Source: Bacteroidales bacterium UBA1217
GTDB lineage: Bacteria; Bacteroidota; Bacteroidia; Bacteroidales; P3
Direction of reading: 5' to 3'
DNA: 46,660 nt
Assembly (NCBI GenBank): GCA_002309335.1
Contig: DBXH01000016.1
Coordinates: 40,553 to 87,212, forward strand
The notes under the pieces are model-generated. The model made no database searches and was not told the DNA's origin. It saw only the letters and a list, made by a program, of their open reading frames with translations. Shown here piece by piece: positions 1 to 7,662 of this stretch (the stretch's first letter is position 1; each line of letters starts with the position of its first letter). A program made the translations under genes and the position numbers.

Positions 1-110
1 AAGGTCGCCCGCACCATCGCCGACCTTGCCGGCGACGACCGCATCAACGTCACCCACCTCAGCGAAGCCATCAACTATAGGTCGCTCGATAGAGACAGCT
101 GGGGCAGATA
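1..110 (+). CDS. ComM/YifB-type Mg-chelatase-like AAA ATPase, C-terminal end only
   Basis: The window opens inside this gene. Reading from base 1, the last 36 codons end in R-S-L-D-R-D-S-W-G-R and a TAA stop at 108-110. The pattern VARTIADL, then an EAI-YRSLDR-W ending, is the typical C-terminus of the magnesium-chelatase-subunit-like AAA+ ATPases called ComM or YifB. In characterised relatives this is a helicase that helps branch migration during natural transformation. Only the last helical part is visible, so the ATPase motifs cannot be checked. A diverged second copy of the same tail lies at 873-943, beyond the HEPN/MNT pair. The family call rests on a short but characteristic stretch. 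Confidence 0.8.
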
Positions 111-115
111 AAAAA
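51..115 (+). repeat. Direct repeat, proximal copy (comM 3' end)
   Basis: Bases 51-115 match 881-945 at a constant offset of 830 bases with four mismatches (60, 79, 81 and 87). All four are synonymous in the comM reading frame (CTC/CTA, AGG/CGT, CTC/CTG). The repeat includes the stop codon and the A-run after it. The two copies enclose exactly the HEPN/MNT pair. Confidence 0.9.
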
Positions 116-170
116 TCTGTTATCACACATTTACACAATAATAATCGGGTTATAACGTTAAAGAATTGTT

Positions 171-563
171 ATGAACAAAGATGAGCGAGTAAACTATTGG
201 TTAGACTTGGTTGACTACGACCTTGACACAGCCGAAACGCTATACAATGGTGGACGCTGGTTGTACGTCGCTTTTATGTGTCATCAAGTCATAGAAAAAG
301 TCTTAAAGGCCTATTGGACTGCCACTCAGGATACAGAACCTCCGTACACCCATAACCTTGAGCGACTGGCTACGGGGTGTGGATTATCAGAGGAAATGAC
401 TGACGAACAATTACATTTTATCGATTTGATGGTACCAATGAACATTGAAGCACGCTACCCTTCATACAAAGAGGCGCTCTCACGGGGTTTGACTCCAGAC
501 TTTTGCCGTAGTATCATTGATAGAACAAAAGAACTGCAATTATGGATAAAGAGCAAGCTTTAA
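171..563 (+). CDS. HEPN domain protein of a HEPN/MNT toxin-antitoxin pair
   Basis: A 130-residue protein with the small HEPN-domain pattern: an N-terminal helix with a WLDLVDYDLDTAE motif, then a CHQVIEKVLKAYW helix, then a P-x-THNLERLA segment before the C-terminal helices. In MNT/HEPN modules the HEPN protein is normally the toxin, often an RNase, and the adjacent nucleotidyltransferase neutralises it by adding AMP or by binding. Its last 22 bases overlap the MNT gene, which indicates translational coupling. The pair sits alone between two copies of the comM gene end, which suggests it moved in as a cassette. Base composition is more AT-rich than the flanking housekeeping genes. The family is clear. 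Toxic activity is inferred from the pairing, and I did not identify a confident RNase R-x4-6-H motif. Confidence 0.85.
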   Translation: MNKDERVNYWLDLVDYDLDTAETLYNGGRWLYVAFMCHQVIEKVLKAYWTATQDTEPPYTHNLERLATGCGLSEEMTDEQLHFIDLMVPMNIEARYPSYKEALSRGLTPDFCRSIIDRTKELQLWIKSKL

Positions 564-838
564 GCCTTGTACGACAATACAAGCAAACAATCTCTAGTAT
601 GTTCGATACATCGAAAGTGTATCTGTTTGGTTCTTATAGCAAGGGCACCGCCAACAAAGAGAGTGACATAGACGTAGCAATAGTAATCCCCGAATTGAAA
701 GGAGACTGGTTTACCATAGTACCAAAACTATGGTCTGCCACTCGCAGTGTAAGCACGCTAATAGAACCCGTACTAATTGAAGAGTGCAACCCCTCTCCAC
801 TTTATGACGACGTGATGCGAACTGGCATTGCGGTATAG
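542..838 (+). CDS. MNT-type nucleotidyltransferase, antitoxin partner of HEPN
   Basis: A 98-residue minimal nucleotidyltransferase. It shows the signature LFGSYSKGTANKESDIDVAI, that is GS-x-x-x-G followed by S-D-x-D-V, where the two aspartates bind Mg2+. The start ATG at 542 lies inside the HEPN gene, so the two are co-translated. In the family this protein acts as the antitoxin, in studied cases by AMPylating the HEPN partner. The order here is HEPN then MNT. The second module at 38595-39307 has the reverse order and only generic similarity, so the two modules are not recent duplicates. Confidence 0.87.
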   Translation: MDKEQALSLVRQYKQTISSMFDTSKVYLFGSYSKGTANKESDIDVAIVIPELKGDWFTIVPKLWSATRSVSTLIEPVLIEECNPSPLYDDVMRTGIAV

Positions 839-872
839 TATAAGCGTCCAATCCAAATAAACCGCACCATCC

Positions 873-943
873 ATCACCACCACCCACCTAAGCGAAGCCA
901 TCAACTATCGTTCGCTGGATAGAGACAGCTGGGGCAGATAAAA
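873..943 (+). pseudogene. Remnant 3' end of a second comM allele
   Basis: Translating in the comM frame from 873 gives I-T-T-T-H-L-S-E-A-I-N-Y-R-S-L-D-R-D-S-W-G-R and a TAA stop. This is the same C-terminus as the gene at 1-110, with synonymous changes only from 881 on. There is no start codon or upstream coding sequence, because 839-872 is short non-coding DNA after the MNT stop. It is a duplicated gene end from a diverged allele, as expected where a cassette has inserted at a gene's 3' end. Confidence 0.85.
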
Positions 944-988
944 AAGAGGATAATAAATTAGATACTTATTTACCAAGATAACCACTTC

Positions 989-1705
989 CTAGAATTTGTA
1001 GTGCATTCCAAAGCCTATATTAAACGAAACGTGATCTTTGTATTTCCCAGGTGCATTCGACCACTCAAAGTTATAGACATAAGCAACATTGACGGAAAAT
1101 TTCAGATGCTCACCTCCAACACGAAAAACAAGCTGTGGATTCAGATGCAAATGCGGTTTAGTAAAAGGTCTGTCATTAAAGTTGACATAGTATTCAATTA
1201 GATCAGGATTTAGTTCCGGATAAGATTCAAGCCTTTGGCAATCAGGATAAAGCAATCCCCCTCTCATACCAAAACCCACTTCAATCTTATCATTGAGTAA
1301 ATGATTGAAACCATAGTTTATTTGACAAAAAACCAGTTGTATATCCTTGAGCGTAAAGTATGGATGACCATGAAACACATTACCCATAGCATAACCGATA
1401 TAACATTCTGCAACACCATATCCAAAAGTCTTGAATGTTCCCAAGGCAGCCTGAATATGCGACCCTCGTCTCTCTGAGTAACTTCCTGCAGCTTGACATC
1501 CAAGCCAGTTCGATACTGCATATGAAGCCGTACCACTTAGTCCATATCCGTCAAAAAACGGTGTGACAGATACACCTGCATCCAAATGCAAATCTCCTTT
1601 TTTCTCCAGCAGTGGTATGTCTGCATTATAAGGATGGAATATCTTACAAGATGAAAAACATAGTGCCACTATAAGTAATTTGAGCGCCAAAAAATAGTTT
1701 TTCAT
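989..1705 (-). CDS. Putative outer-membrane beta-barrel lipoprotein, unknown function
   Basis: A 238-residue protein. It begins with a lipoprotein signal: a hydrophobic stretch, then a lipobox ending F-S-S-C with the cysteine near residue 20. The mature part alternates polar and aromatic residues, is rich in glycine and tyrosine, and ends in G-M-H-Y-K-F. A terminal phenylalanine is typical of outer-membrane beta-barrels. It lies 18 bases downstream of nadB on the same strand, so it may be read from the nadB promoter, but I see no functional link. I do not recognise a named family. The envelope location is well supported and the role is unknown. Confidence 0.7.
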   Translation of the reverse strand: MKNYFLALKLLIVALCFSSCKIFHPYNADIPLLEKKGDLHLDAGVSVTPFFDGYGLSGTASYAVSNWLGCQAAGSYSERRGSHIQAALGTFKTFGYGVAECYIGYAMGNVFHGHPYFTLKDIQLVFCQINYGFNHLLNDKIEVGFGMRGGLLYPDCQRLESYPELNPDLIEYYVNFNDRPFTKPHLHLNPQLVFRVGGEHLKFSVNVAYVYNFEWSNAPGKYKDHVSFNIGFGMHYKF

Positions 1706-1723
1706 ACAAGGGACACTATTAAA

Positions 1724-3298
1724 TCAAGTATTATTTTCAACCAAATCAATCGAATAGTGCAATCCAACATTTTGGCGGCGAGCCATTGCCTGCTTGGTGA
1801 TGAGGTAAGCGCATGCGATGAGGTTACGCAGCTCGGCAAGGGGTTCGGCAAGAACAGAGCGGTTGTAGAGGTCTTCAGTCTCACGGAAAATAAGGTTGAG
1901 GCGGTCGAAGGCTCGACGAAGACGTAAATCGCTGCGGACAATACCCACATAATTCGACATAATTTCCTGCAATTCTTTCTTTGTCTGCGTAATAAGCACC
2001 ATTTCTTCATTCAGCACCATACCCTCGGCATTCCAGTCGGGCACCTGTTGATGTGTTGATGTATTGATGTTTTTATATGTTGATATTGCGTGCTGAGCAG
2101 CATTGTGGGCGTATACCACAGCCTCGAGCAGAGAATTGCTGGCCAGACGATTGCCGCCGTGCAAACCCGTACAAGAGCATTCGCCTGCAGCATAGAGGTG
2201 ATGGATCGAACTCTCACCATTGGTGTCGACCTTGATACCACCACATTGGTAATGTGCAGCCGGACGTACGGGAATCATATCCTTGGTGATGTTGATGCCC
2301 AGTTCGAGGCATTTGGCATAGATGGTCGGGAAACCGTTGATTAGTTCATTCTTACCGATACCGCGTGCGTCAAGCCATACGTGTTCCACACCAGCCAGTT
2401 TCATTTCATTATCAATTGCGCGGGCTACAATGTCACGCGGTGCCAGCGATAGGCGTTTGTCGTATTTCTGCATAAATTCCTTGCCGTCCTTGTCTTTGAG
2501 GATGGCTCCAGCACCACGCATTGCCTCGGTGATGAGGAAAGCAGGTTTTTCGGCAGGATTGTAAAGCGACGTGGGATGGAATTGCATAAACTCCAAGTCT
2601 TTGAGTACGCCACGGGCACGATGCACCATTGCCACACCGTCGCCCGTCGATATGATGGGAGTGGTTGTTGTGGTATAGACATTACCCATTCCACCGGTGG
2701 CAAGAAGAGTAATTTTAGCCAAATATGTGTCAATCTCATTTGTCTGCGTGTTAAGGGCGTAAACGCCATAACATTCAATATCGGGCGTATGCTTTGTAAC
2801 GCGCTGACCCAAGTGGTGCTGCGTAATAATATCAATGGCAAATTGATGCTCTTTGAGCTCGATATTTGGATGGTTATGAATAGCCTGAAGAAGTCCGCGT
2901 TCAATCTCAGCGCCAGTGTTGTCCTTGTGGTGCAAGATACGGAACTCCGAGTGACCGCCCTCGCGGTGCAGGTCGAACTTGCCACCTTTCGATTTGTCGA
3001 ATTCCACGCCGTACTGTACCAATTCGTTTATACGCTCGGGAGCTTCGCGGATAGTCATTTCCACCACGTTTTTGTCGCATATACCATCGCCAGCAACAAG
3101 GGTGTCGGCAATATGCTTGTCGAAGCTGTCGGTATCGTACATAACAGCGGCGATGCCACCCTGGGCATATTTTGTGGAACCCTCGGAGGCGTCGCCTTTG
3201 GTGAGAATGCACACCTTGCCGTAGGGAGCAACTTTGAGTGCAAAGCTCAGTCCTGCAATACCCGAGCCAATCACAAGAAAATCAACTTGATGACGCAT
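1724..3298 (-). CDS. nadB: L-aspartate oxidase
   Basis: A 524-residue flavoprotein that oxidises L-aspartate to iminoaspartate, the first step of de novo NAD synthesis, followed by NadA and NadC (not in this window). The N-terminal FAD-binding GSGIAGLSFALKVA motif begins about ten residues in. Further on are EGGHS, a fumarate-reductase-type LEFMQFHPTSLY motif and the C-terminal GGNRLASNSLLEAVVY segment. The frame stays open upstream to a TTG at 3346, but that TTG is inside the promoter -7 element, so the ATG at 3298 is chosen. A short in-frame insertion (Y-K-N-I-N-T-S-T-H-Q-Q-V, near 2045-2090) is encoded by tandem GTTGATGT-like units on the plus strand and looks like repeat expansion. Confidence 0.96.
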   Translation of the reverse strand: MRHQVDFLVIGSGIAGLSFALKVAPYGKVCILTKGDASEGSTKYAQGGIAAVMYDTDSFDKHIADTLVAGDGICDKNVVEMTIREAPERINELVQYGVEFDKSKGGKFDLHREGGHSEFRILHHKDNTGAEIERGLLQAIHNHPNIELKEHQFAIDIITQHHLGQRVTKHTPDIECYGVYALNTQTNEIDTYLAKITLLATGGMGNVYTTTTTPIISTGDGVAMVHRARGVLKDLEFMQFHPTSLYNPAEKPAFLITEAMRGAGAILKDKDGKEFMQKYDKRLSLAPRDIVARAIDNEMKLAGVEHVWLDARGIGKNELINGFPTIYAKCLELGINITKDMIPVRPAAHYQCGGIKVDTNGESSIHHLYAAGECSCTGLHGGNRLASNSLLEAVVYAHNAAQHAISTYKNINTSTHQQVPDWNAEGMVLNEEMVLITQTKKELQEIMSNYVGIVRSDLRLRRAFDRLNLIFRETEDLYNRSVLAEPLAELRNLIACAYLITKQAMARRQNVGLHYSIDLVENNT

Positions 3299-3342
3299 AC
3301 AATCTAACTTAATTGATGTTTCAAATTTTTGTTTTTCAGACT

Positions 3343-3351
3343 GCAAAAGTA
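3343..3351 (-). promoter_or_regulatory. Bacteroidetes -7 element for nadB
   Basis: On the minus strand this reads TACTTTTGC, matching the Bacteroidetes consensus TAnnTTTG. It lies about 45 bases before the chosen nadB start and overlaps a TTG that would otherwise look like a start codon. Confidence 0.7.
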
Positions 3352-3543
3352 CACATTTTCAGCGAAACGACAAAATTTATTGCGATTTTGTACGACCTCC
3401 TGCCAAACAGGTAATAACCACAATGATGTAATCGGCTCGTAACGCCACAATGGCAACGGTAGCGTCGCTACCAGCAGTAGCGTCGACACCATTGCCAGGA
3501 GGTGCCACCGGTACTCCTTCCGTTTGTGCTCCGTCTATTATCG

Positions 3544-4140
3544 TCAGAAACTGAGCGCCACACCAGCACCCAACGCTCTCGTCTGGGTCCAGTTGTCGAA
3601 CAGAACATCGAAACTCAAAGCCAAGTGGTCGCTCCCTACCATTGGCACGTCGGCCACCAACAACTGACATTTCTTATCCAATTCTCCTGCCGCCATAATA
3701 TCTGTGGCCCCCTTCACTACCATTGGGATGCCTACGGCAAGACCCGCGCCAAGGCCGCCAATAATAAGCGCTGGTGTGTCGGCCAAAATGCCCACAAGGA
3801 CGCCCGCTACAGGGGCTGCAATCATAAAACCATAGCCACCAAACATCCATTGCGCACCTTTCATAGCTTTTTTCTCACCGTAGAAAAGCAGTTCTTGGCG
3901 AATTTTAGGCAAATCGGCACTTGAGCCTTGCATCAGGTCTTTCACATCATACACCTGGAGCTCCTTCATACGGATCTTCTGCTCCTTGTGGCTCACATTG
4001 CTGAAGTACTCCCTGACCATCCGTTTTTTTTCTTTTGGTTTCAATGCCATAAAATCATTGTAACTGATTTGTGCGGAGGCGTACATCCCGCCAAGCGCCA
4101 CCAACAGCACTGTCAGCAGCAGTTTCTTTCTTGTATTCAT
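3544..4140 (-). CDS. Exported protein with a hydrophobic glycine-rich middle, unknown function
   Basis: A 198-residue protein with a clear signal peptide (positive start, hydrophobic core, A-S-A-Q end near residue 23). A charged region follows, containing E-Q-K-I-R-M-K-E-L-Q-V-Y, then a hydrophobic glycine/alanine-rich segment (about residues 100-145) that may form one or two membrane helices. The C-terminus ends G-V-A-L-S-F. Its organisation parallels the next gene (4162-4710): signal, a K-x-R-M-x-E-L motif, hydrophobic centre, and a C-terminus ending in S-F or R-F. The two are probably diverged tandem duplicates. It is the last gene of a three-gene minus-strand set with 20-21 base gaps. No named family is recognised. 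Confidence 0.6.
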   Translation of the reverse strand: MNTRKKLLLTVLLVALGGMYASAQISYNDFMALKPKEKKRMVREYFSNVSHKEQKIRMKELQVYDVKDLMQGSSADLPKIRQELLFYGEKKAMKGAQWMFGGYGFMIAAPVAGVLVGILADTPALIIGGLGAGLAVGIPMVVKGATDIMAAGELDKKCQLLVADVPMVGSDHLALSFDVLFDNWTQTRALGAGVALSF

Positions 4141-4161
4141 AATTATTAAAACTTTATATTA

Positions 4162-4710
4162 TCAAAAACGTAAAGAGATACTTGGTCCCAAGGTGCTACT
4201 CAGTTCCTGACAATCCTGCATCACTGCCAAGCCCACATCCATCCGCACACTGCCAAAGGCCAGTTGCAGCGGCTCGAAAGAGTTGCATACTATCAAACTG
4301 CGCGCTCGCGCCTCAAGCGCTTCACCTTGTGCTTTAAACTTATCGGCGGTTGTCACCACAGCGATGCCTGAAGCCAAAACCGCCGTTCCTGCCAACCCCA
4401 CAGGCCAATAAATGGCATAGCCAACAAGACTGGCGCTGCCCAAGCATATCATTGTCGTGCCCAATGCAAAACGGTTTTTCTTCTTCTTGAAGCAGTCGTT
4501 GGCATAAAGCTGTAGTTCTTTCTTCAGTACCGCCGACGAGTCGTCGTCGATCTGCATTGGATCTATTGACACCGTGAGCAGCTCCTGCATACGCACCTTG
4601 CGTGCGTGATGGCCGCGCCGGAAATAGTCGCCCTGCGCCTGCAGCGCATTCACGCTGCCGCAGAGCAGCACAACGGCAACCAGCATAATTTTCAGATACT
4701 TTTGTTTCAT
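4162..4710 (-). CDS. Exported protein, likely paralogue of the 3544-4140 product
   Basis: A 182-residue protein with a signal peptide ending near A-L-Q-A-Q (residue 26). Then come the K-V-R-M-Q-E-L-L motif, a lysine-rich patch (F-K-K-K-K-N-R-F), a hydrophobic glycine/alanine stretch (about residues 85-120) and a C-terminus ending S-I-S-L-R-F. The same order of elements is found in the neighbouring 198-residue protein. Both have a leucine-rich LQLAFGSV or LALSFDV strand near the end. The gene sits between its likely paralogue and the zinc-finger protein, 20 bases from each, so the three probably act together in the envelope. Function unknown. Confidence 0.6.
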   Translation of the reverse strand: MKQKYLKIMLVAVVLLCGSVNALQAQGDYFRRGHHARKVRMQELLTVSIDPMQIDDDSSAVLKKELQLYANDCFKKKKNRFALGTTMICLGSASLVGYAIYWPVGLAGTAVLASGIAVVTTADKFKAQGEALEARARSLIVCNSFEPLQLAFGSVRMDVGLAVMQDCQELSSTLGPSISLRF

Positions 4711-4730
4711 ATTATGTTATTATTTAGGGT

Positions 4731-5876
4731 TTACAATACGAAAGATGTTCCTTTTCCACCGCAGGAAGAGCAGGTTCTTATTCCTGTACCGTTGCAGCCA
4801 CTACACTTCTCGTGGTAGTCTTGCCGATTGCCGTTTTTGTCGACACGCCAATATCCTTTGTAACCTTTCCCGCTACAGAACCAGCAGCGCTGCTTTCCTT
4901 TGCCATTGCATCCAGTGCAGGTTTGGTAATGGCCGTGCAGCGGCTCAGGCACCAAATAGGTCCTATGCGTTTTCTTTCTGTCATTCGGCTCTTCGCTCTT
5001 CGTTGATCCCGTGCTCCGTGAGCCCGTAGCAGCTGTCTTGCCTGTTGAAGTATTATTCTTCGCCGCCTTAGCGGTGGTTGTCTTGGCCTGTCTCGACTTT
5101 GAGCTCTGGCTGTTGTAGGAATTGCTGCCCTGATTGTTGAATTGGGCTGACAGGGCCGAGAACTGGGCATCGCGCTGTGCGTGCTCGATTGCCGCCTCAT
5201 AGCGCCTCAGGTCAATCTTCGTTTGGATAATATCTTGCTCACGCTCCACCTCTGCCTGCACAGCAATGGCCTCTTCACGGGCAAAGGTATTAGCCGGGCA
5301 AGCCTTGTAAGCTCGCATAAAATACTGGTATGCTTCGCGGCGCATTCCACGCTCCCTATAGTCGAGTCCAATAGTGTACTTGGCCAGAGATTCCAAGTCC
5401 TTCAAGTCTCGATCCTTGGCTAACTGAAGCGACAGCGTTAAGGGAATCCTGTCCTTCTGAAGCAGGTTGGTGTAGTCGCCCATAATCCGGTTGCCGTCGC
5501 CATCATAGAACTCATAGACAATACCTGGCAGGAAAATCAGTTTGTCCCCGGACAGATAACGGTCGTAACCGCATTTGAACATCGGTTCGGGGTCCTCGCG
5601 GATCTCTACGATAAGAAAAATCGAATCCACCACCAAGGTGTCCGCTTCGATGTCCCATACTCCGTAACGCTGTGTGCCCACCACCATATAGCGGTCGGAG
5701 ATCGCAAAGGTGTCCTCCTCCAACCCCACTGGATTCACCTCCTGTGCCTGCAGACCTGCAACGGCACCAACAAAGAACAGCAACAAGAGTTTTTTGGCTT
5801 CTTTATTAAACACTTGCAATTTCAGCCAAAAGTTTCCTGCAACCTTCCCTTGAATCTTTGTTGAATGTATGTCCAT
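4731..5876 (-). CDS. Exported protein with a C-terminal DnaJ-type CxxCxGxG zinc-finger region
   Basis: A 381-residue protein. A hydrophobic segment at about residues 29-45 ends in L-Q-A-Q and looks like a signal peptide with a long N-terminal extension, and no later ATG precedes it. Residues about 150-230 are helical and charged and include a TPR-like motif (Y-R-E-R-G-M-R-R-E-A-Y-Q-Y-F-M-R-A-Y). A Ser/Thr/Lys-rich linker follows. The last 70 residues hold four CxxCxGxG motifs (CTGCNGKG, CWFCSGKG, CSGCNGTG, CSSCGGKG), the zinc-binding arrangement of the DnaJ cysteine-rich domain. No J-domain is present. It is the first gene of the three-gene minus-strand set. A zinc-finger region of this type in an exported protein is unusual. 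Confidence 0.65.
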   Translation of the reverse strand: MDIHSTKIQGKVAGNFWLKLQVFNKEAKKLLLLFFVGAVAGLQAQEVNPVGLEEDTFAISDRYMVVGTQRYGVWDIEADTLVVDSIFLIVEIREDPEPMFKCGYDRYLSGDKLIFLPGIVYEFYDGDGNRIMGDYTNLLQKDRIPLTLSLQLAKDRDLKDLESLAKYTIGLDYRERGMRREAYQYFMRAYKACPANTFAREEAIAVQAEVEREQDIIQTKIDLRRYEAAIEHAQRDAQFSALSAQFNNQGSNSYNSQSSKSRQAKTTTAKAAKNNTSTGKTAATGSRSTGSTKSEEPNDRKKTHRTYLVPEPLHGHYQTCTGCNGKGKQRCWFCSGKGYKGYWRVDKNGNRQDYHEKCSGCNGTGIRTCSSCGGKGTSFVL

Positions 5877-6143
5877 ACCATATATCTTTTATATAATGCA
5901 ATGAAATATAGCTTGATAGCTTAAAAAAAGACAAAACATCGCATCAGTTTTCAAATGCAAAAATATATATTTTTTATAAATGGAGAAATGTATGGGATAA
6001 TATTTTATTCTAATGTGCTGTTAATAGGGTTGTGTTTTTGGTATAATAAAATGAAATTCAGTGTGTATTAAAAATAATTCACTTTTTCTGCGAATATTCC
6101 ACAAAAAGTAATTATCTTTGCAATTTGAAATAATCACCGTATT
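5877..6143. promoter_or_regulatory. AT-rich intergenic region with a promoter for higBA
   Basis: This is a 267-base divergent spacer, very AT-rich. At 6113-6121 the plus strand reads TATCTTTGC, a good Bacteroidetes -7 element 22 bases before the HigB start. I see no coding potential in it. A matching promoter for the minus-strand gene set is not obvious. Confidence 0.6.
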
Positions 6144-6461
6144 ATGGAAATTCGATTTGAAAAGGAATACCTTTCGGAATTATATTACACTGCAAAAACA
6201 AAAGATAAAAAGCATAGGTTCCAGCCAAATATCATTAAAAGATATATTCGCACAGTGGATATTATGGAATCAGTGCAAATTACAGAGGATTTGTATCGTT
6301 TTAATGCATTGAACTACGAAGTGTTGCAAGGTGATAAGAAGGGACTGGAGTCTGTGAGGGTGGGGGATAAATATCGTATTATTTTTAAAAGTAAGAAGAT
6401 TGTTTCAAGTACAGTTCTGACAATTTGTAATTTAATTGATTTAACTAATCACTATAAATAG
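6144..6461 (+). CDS. higB: HigB/RelE-type mRNA interferase toxin
   Basis: A 105-residue protein with the compact RelE fold pattern: an N-terminal beta strand and two helices (K-R-Y-I-R-T-V-D-I-M), then L-Y-R-F-N-A-L-N-Y-E-V-L, L-E-S-V-R-V-G-D-K-Y-R-I-I-F and a C-terminal strand. The R-V-G-x-x-Y-R-I-I-F segment is the family's usual central strand. In HigBA modules the toxin is a ribosome-dependent endonuclease and precedes its antitoxin, as here, with a 7-base gap. The C-terminus ends I-D-L-T-N-H-Y-K, a common HigB-like ending (D-x-x-x-H-Y). Catalytic residues cannot be fixed without an alignment. Confidence 0.8.
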   Translation: MEIRFEKEYLSELYYTAKTKDKKHRFQPNIIKRYIRTVDIMESVQITEDLYRFNALNYEVLQGDKKGLESVRVGDKYRIIFKSKKIVSSTVLTICNLIDLTNHYK

Positions 6462-6468
6462 AGAAACT

Positions 6469-6780
6469 ATGGCAAAGTTAGGTTATTCAGCAATACCGAC
6501 ACATCCGGGTGATGTGTTGAAAGACGAGTTGGAGTCAAGGGGAATATCTCAACGAGCATTCGCGCAATCGGTTGGAATGTCGTATTCAGTATTGAATGAG
6601 ATTTTAAATGCTCACAGGGCTCTCACAACCAATACCGCCTTGCTTTTTGAAGCAGCATTGGGGTTGCCTGCCGATGCGTTAATGGCGATACAGACAAAAT
6701 ACAATCTGCAGGCAGCCCGTAAAGACAAGGACACCATCAGTTGGATGGATAGCATTCGTCGAGCAGTAGCAGTATTGTAA
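6469..6780 (+). CDS. higA: HigA-type antitoxin and transcriptional regulator
   Basis: A 103-residue protein with the HigA signature near its start (IPTHPGDVLKDELESRGISQ) followed by an XRE helix-turn-helix: Q-R-A-F-A-Q-S-V-G-M-S-Y-S-V-L-N-E-I-L-N-A-H-R, then T-A-L-L-F-E-A-A-L-G-L-P-A-D. It should bind HigB and repress the promoter at 6113. It lies 7 bases after the toxin gene. Its 3' end faces the response regulator gene with 11 bases between the stop codons and no clear terminator, so convergent transcription may overlap here. Confidence 0.88.
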   Translation: MAKLGYSAIPTHPGDVLKDELESRGISQRAFAQSVGMSYSVLNEILNAHRALTTNTALLFEAALGLPADALMAIQTKYNLQAARKDKDTISWMDSIRRAVAVL

Positions 6781-6791
6781 AAAGGTGCGGA

Positions 6792-7622
6792 TTATTTTCT
6801 AAATTCGATATCCGCAGTGTCGATGACGTTGTACTGTATAGCTTTGGCGATGCGGGCACCGGACTTGTTGACGATGCCGAATTTGCGTGAGAGTTCTTTC
6901 TGTTTGTCCTGTATCGATTTGTCGGTCTCGGCCCAACGTGTGAGACGCTGTGCAATCTCCTGAGCCGTGCAGCCTGCAGCCTCAAGCAGAAGTATCTCAC
7001 GTTCCTCGTCTGTAACAGGCTCATCGAGCGGAGCGTGGCACTCCTTCTCAAAATATAGTTCGGCTGCCTCTTTCAACGTTAGCATTACGGGATAATTGAA
7101 ATAATATTCCTCACCGCGTTCGAGACAGGAAATGGCGCGCAGAATGTTCTCTATTGAAAATCCACCTGTTGCGTTCTTGCTTACAAAAGCATTGGCACCC
7201 TTATGGAGCGCTTCGAACACCACGCCGCCGATGTCTTTGAGACGTTGCAGACGGTTGGTCTCGTTCTGAAGCGGATTGTCGAACCGGCCAGAAAGGATGA
7301 TTATTTTAATATCCTTACCCAATGGCGACTTGTAGTTGCGGCGTATACGATCGGTGATAGCAATACCTCCCGTTGGTTCGCCCTGAAATTCCATATCCAC
7401 AAGCAGATAGTCGGGTCGTGGACGCTGGGGGTCGTTAAGGGCGGCAAACAGTTGCGGACCGCTGGCAAAAGTATCGGTCACCTCGATAGCTTTACGCTGG
7501 ATGTGGCCGTCGTCATCCATACGGCAGTCTACCATCTCGTTACGCTCGTTGAGCTCGTATTTTATCGCTTTTCTGATGAGTGGCTCATCGTCCACAATCA
7601 TAACTGTAATTTTGTCGTCCAT
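6792..7622 (-). CDS. Response regulator with receiver and C-terminal helical output domain
   Basis: A 276-residue protein. The receiver has the acidic pair D11-D12, phospho-acceptor D76 in L-L-V-D-M-E-F, S in I-I-L-S-G-R-F and K in F-V-S-K-N. There is an unusually long segment of about 25 residues between the first helix and the second strand. The C-terminal T-D-E-E-R-E-I-L-L-L-E-A-A-G-C-T-A-Q-E-I-A resembles a LuxR/NarL-type helix-turn-helix, so DNA binding is likely. The frame is open far upstream inside the kinase gene, but the ATG at 7622 gives the normal receiver start (DDKITVMIVDDEP). It follows the kinase by 40 bases, and that gap holds a pyrimidine-rich leader repeat. Confidence 0.85.
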   Translation of the reverse strand: MDDKITVMIVDDEPLIRKAIKYELNERNEMVDCRMDDDGHIQRKAIEVTDTFASGPQLFAALNDPQRPRPDYLLVDMEFQGEPTGGIAITDRIRRNYKSPLGKDIKIIILSGRFDNPLQNETNRLQRLKDIGGVVFEALHKGANAFVSKNATGGFSIENILRAISCLERGEEYYFNYPVMLTLKEAAELYFEKECHAPLDEPVTDEEREILLLEAAGCTAQEIAQRLTRWAETDKSIQDKQKELSRKFGIVNKSGARIAKAIQYNVIDTADIEFRK

Positions 7623-7662
7623 TGTTTTAGGGGTTGAAAAGGTTAAAAGGGGTGAAAAAGTG

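Noticed and set aside
3299..3346. Upstream extension of NadB to a TTG at 3346
   Set aside because: The TTG is part of the -7 promoter element TACTTTTGC on the minus strand. The ATG at 3298 gives the normal NadB start.
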